5,660 nt of DNA, taken from contig JBCBJZ010000187.1 of NCBI GenBank assembly GCA_038522635.1, forward strand, positions 1-5,660, written 5' to 3'. The position numbers and the translations under genes are program-made. The stretch comes from JBCBJZ01 sp038522635. GTDB taxonomy: Bacteria > Pseudomonadota > Alphaproteobacteria > Rhizobiales > Hyphomicrobiaceae. Under the pieces are notes generated by a model. That model was not told where the DNA came from. It saw only the letters and a list, made by a program, of their open reading frames with translations, and ran no database searches. Positions 3,435-5,660 of the stretch are shown piece by piece (position 1 is the first letter of the stretch; each line of letters opens with the position of its first letter).

Positions 3435-5660
3435 TTGGAACCGCAGCTTAATCGCTCACCCCCCGTCGCCGACGAGGTGAAGGAGACGACCTGCTACATG
3501 TGCGCCTGCCGTTGTGGCATCCGCGTGCATCTCAAAGACGGGCGCGTGCGCTACATCGACGGCAACCGCAATCACCCGATCAACAAGGGCGTGATTTGCG
3601 GCAAGGGCTCAGCCGGCATCATGCAGCATTACGCGCCCTCGCGCCTGCGGGCGCCGTTGAAGCGTGTCGGCCCGCGCGGCTCAGGCGAATTCAAAGAGAT
3701 ATCCTGGGAAGAAGCGCTGAGCGAAGCCGTCGGCCTGCTCGAGAAGACCCGGGCCAAGGACCCCAAGAAGCTCGCCTTCTTCACCGGGCGTGATCAGAGC
3801 CAGGCGCTGACCGGCTGGTGGGCCATGCAGTATGGCACGCCAAATTTTGCAGCCCACGGTGGGTTTTGTTCGGTCAACATGGCCGCAGCCGGGCTCTACA
3901 CCTTCGGCGGGTCCTTCTGGGAGTTCGGTGAGCCGGACTGGGAGCACACCAAGTACTTCATGCTGTTCGGCGTCGCAGAGGACCACGGCTCCAACCCCAT
4001 CAAGATCGGTCTGGGCAAGCTCAAAGAGCAGGGCGCCAAGATCGTGTCAGTGAACCCGGTGCGCACCGGCTACAACGCGATCGCCGATGAGTGGGTCGGT
4101 ATCCGGCCCGGCACGGATGGGCTGTTCGTGGGTGCGCTGATCTATGAACTGCTGCGCACCCAAAACGTCGATCTCGATTTTCTGGTGCGCTACACCAACG
4201 CCCATTGGCTTGTGATCGAAGCACCGGGCACCGCCGAACACGGCCTGATTGCGCGCAACGCTGACGGCCACCCGCTGTGCTATGACCAGGCCGCTGACTG
4301 TTTGGTCAGCGCGCGCGAGCCCATCGAAGCGCCCAAGATGTCGGGCACGGTGACGCTGGAAGACGGTCGCACCGCGCGGCCCGTCTTTGAGCTCATCGCG
4401 CGGCGCTACCTGAGCGACGAATACGCGCCCGAAAAGGTCGCCGCCGAGACCGGCATCGAGGCTGCCGCCATCCGTCGGATCGCTGCTGAGTTGGCCGATG
4501 TGGCCTTCAAGCAGGAAGTGGTGCTCGACCAGCCCTGGACCGATATCCACGGGCGCCGCCATGAAAAGATGATCGGCCGCCCGATTTCGATGCACGCCAT
4601 GCGCGGGATCTCGGCCCACTCCAACGGCTTTCACACCTGCCGGCTGATCCACGTCCTGCAGATTTTGCTGGGCTCGATCGATTGCCCTGGCGGCTTCCGC
4701 TATAAGCCGCCCTATCCCAAGGACATCGCACCGCGCTTGAAGCCGCACGGCAAGCCCGCGCATGTGACGCCCGGCAAACCGCTCGCCGGGCCGCAACTGG
4801 GCTTCCCGATGGGCCCGGATGACCTTGTGCTCGATGAGGCTGGCACGCCCCAACGCATCGATAAGGGCTTTAGCTGGGATGCGCCGATGTCGGCCCACGG
4901 GCTGATGCACATGGTGTTGACCAACGCGGCCAACGCTGACCCCTACAACATCGACGTCTTGATGATGTACATGGCGAACATGAGCTGGAACTCGGCCATG
5001 AACACGGCCGGCACGCTCTCCTATCTGACCGCCAAGGACGAGACGACCGGCGCCTACAAGATCCCTCACATCATCTATTCAGACGCCTACTACTCGGAGA
5101 TGGTGCCGTTTGCGGATCTGGTGCTGCCCGATACCACCTACCTTGAGCGCTACGATTGCATTTCGTTGCTCGACCGGCCGATTTCCGAGCCCGATGGACC
5201 GTGCGACGGCATTCGCCATCCGGTGGTTGAGCCCGATCGCGAGGTGCGTGGCTTCCAGGAGGTGCTGATCGATCTGGGCGCGCGCCTCAAGTTGCCGGGT
5301 TTCGTCAACGAGGATGGCAGCGCCAAGTATCCGGGCGGATACGCCGATTACATCGTCAACCACGAGCGTGCGCCGGGCGTCGGCCCGCTGGCGGGCTGGC
5401 GCGGCGAGAACGGCGAGGCCTACGGCAAAGGTGCCCCCAACAAGGACCAACTCAAGCGCTACATCGAGAACGGCGCCTTCCACCACTACAAGCTGCCGCC
5501 CGAACAGCGCTACTTCAAGCACGCCAACAAGGACTACCTCGCTTGGGCGCAAAGCGTAGGCTTCCTGGCGCATGATGAGCCGCTGACGTTCCAACTCTAC
5601 AGCGAGCCGATGCAGAAGTTCCGCCTCGCAGCGGAAGGGCACGGCGACATTGTTCCACCG
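3435..5660 (+). CDS. soeA: SoeA-like molybdopterin oxidoreductase (sulfite-oxidising enzyme catalytic subunit), 3' end outside window
   Basis: There are 742 codons with no stop; the gene runs off the window. It belongs to the DMSO reductase family. The N-terminal 4Fe-4S site is C20-x2-C23-x3-C27-x27-C55 (CYMCACRCG and GVICGKG), with an extra Cys25. C145 in HGGFCSVNMAAAG is the probable Mo ligand, which places it with the polysulfide/thiosulfate reductase and SoeA branch. Further family segments are VNPVRTGYNAIAD (206-218) and ADLVLPDTTYLERYD (560-574). The missing C-terminus should hold the last molybdopterin-dinucleotide-binding domain; full SoeA proteins are, from memory, about 950 residues. 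There is no twin-arginine signal, unlike periplasmic PsrA, PhsA or TtrA, so the enzyme is probably cytoplasmic. SoeABC oxidises sulfite to sulfate on the cytoplasmic side and passes electrons to quinone through an Fe-S subunit and a membrane anchor; those genes would be expected downstream. The family is sure; the sulfite substrate is inferred. Confidence 0.85.
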   Translation, partial: MEPQLNRSPPVADEVKETTCYMCACRCGIRVHLKDGRVRYIDGNRNHPINKGVICGKGSAGIMQHYAPSRLRAPLKRVGPRGSGEFKEISWEEALSEAVGLLEKTRAKDPKKLAFFTGRDQSQALTGWWAMQYGTPNFAAHGGFCSVNMAAAGLYTFGGSFWEFGEPDWEHTKYFMLFGVAEDHGSNPIKIGLGKLKEQGAKIVSVNPVRTGYNAIADEWVGIRPGTDGLFVGALIYELLRTQNVDLDFLVRYTNAHWLVIEAPGTAEHGLIARNADGHPLCYDQAADCLVSAREPIEAPKMSGTVTLEDGRTARPVFELIARRYLSDEYAPEKVAAETGIEAAAIRRIAAELADVAFKQEVVLDQPWTDIHGRRHEKMIGRPISMHAMRGISAHSNGFHTCRLIHVLQILLGSIDCPGGFRYKPPYPKDIAPRLKPHGKPAHVTPGKPLAGPQLGFPMGPDDLVLDEAGTPQRIDKGFSWDAPMSAHGLMHMVLTNAANADPYNIDVLMMYMANMSWNSAMNTAGTLSYLTAKDETTGAYKIPHIIYSDAYYSEMVPFADLVLPDTTYLERYDCISLLDRPISEPDGPCDGIRHPVVEPDREVRGFQEVLIDLGARLKLPGFVNEDGSAKYPGGYADYIVNHERAPGVGPLAGWRGENGEAYGKGAPNKDQLKRYIENGAFHHYKLPPEQRYFKHANKDYLAWAQSVGFLAHDEPLTFQLYSEPMQKFRLAAEGHGDIVPP

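Noticed and set aside
4047..5069. A 340-codon open frame on the minus strand
   Set aside because: It is exactly codon-aligned with the soeA-like gene, so it stays open only because TTA, CTA and TCA codons are rare in that GC-rich gene. Its translation has no recognisable domain.
5079..5642. A 187-codon open frame on the minus strand
   Set aside because: Same antisense, codon-aligned shadow of the soeA-like gene; it is split from the previous one by a single TCA serine codon.
1..5660. CRISPR array, tRNA, rRNA or insertion sequence
   Set aside because: No spaced direct repeats of CRISPR size, no tRNA-like cloverleaf, and no transposase or terminal inverted repeats were seen.

Overview
The window is GC-rich, compactly coded and reads as an alphaproteobacterial chromosome segment. 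Two things point there: a two-subunit-type glycyl-tRNA synthetase alpha chain whose internal wording looks alphaproteobacterial, and the order S49 peptidase, small one-helix membrane protein, glyQ, which I recall from alphaproteobacterial genomes. The genus cannot be fixed from the sequence alone; that assignment is inference.

Left half (1-1780, all on +): the last 73 codons of a probable S49-family (SppA/SohB-like) peptidase end at 223. A perfect 9-bp GC hairpin touches its stop codon. A 145-bp gap follows, holding five tandem 10-bp units (281-330). Next come a 75-residue single-pass membrane protein (369-596) and, after 155 bp, glyQ (752-1780). GlyQ carries an unusual N-terminal tail of about 35 residues rich in Ala, Pro, Ser and Lys. 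The partner gene glyS is not downstream within the window.

Right half (1886-5660): a Rieske non-heme iron oxygenase alpha subunit lies on the minus strand (3091 down to 1886), convergent with glyQ. A 343-bp divergent intergenic region with several dyads and a 9-bp tandem repeat separates it from a large molybdopterin oxidoreductase on the plus strand. That gene starts at a TTG at 3435 and runs off the window end, with 742 codons visible. It looks like SoeA, the catalytic subunit of the cytoplasmic sulfite-oxidising enzyme: it has an N-terminal 4Fe-4S cysteine cluster, a candidate Mo-ligand Cys145, and no Tat signal.

How they may work together: the left half is housekeeping (envelope protein processing and tRNA charging). 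The divergent oxygenase/soeA pair looks like an accessory metabolic block next to glyQ. An attractive but unproven idea is that the Rieske enzyme attacks a sulfonated substrate and the molybdoenzyme oxidises the sulfite released. No clearly new kind of system is visible. The most interesting signals are the repeats and dyads in the two regulatory gaps and the oxygenase/sulfite-oxidase pairing.
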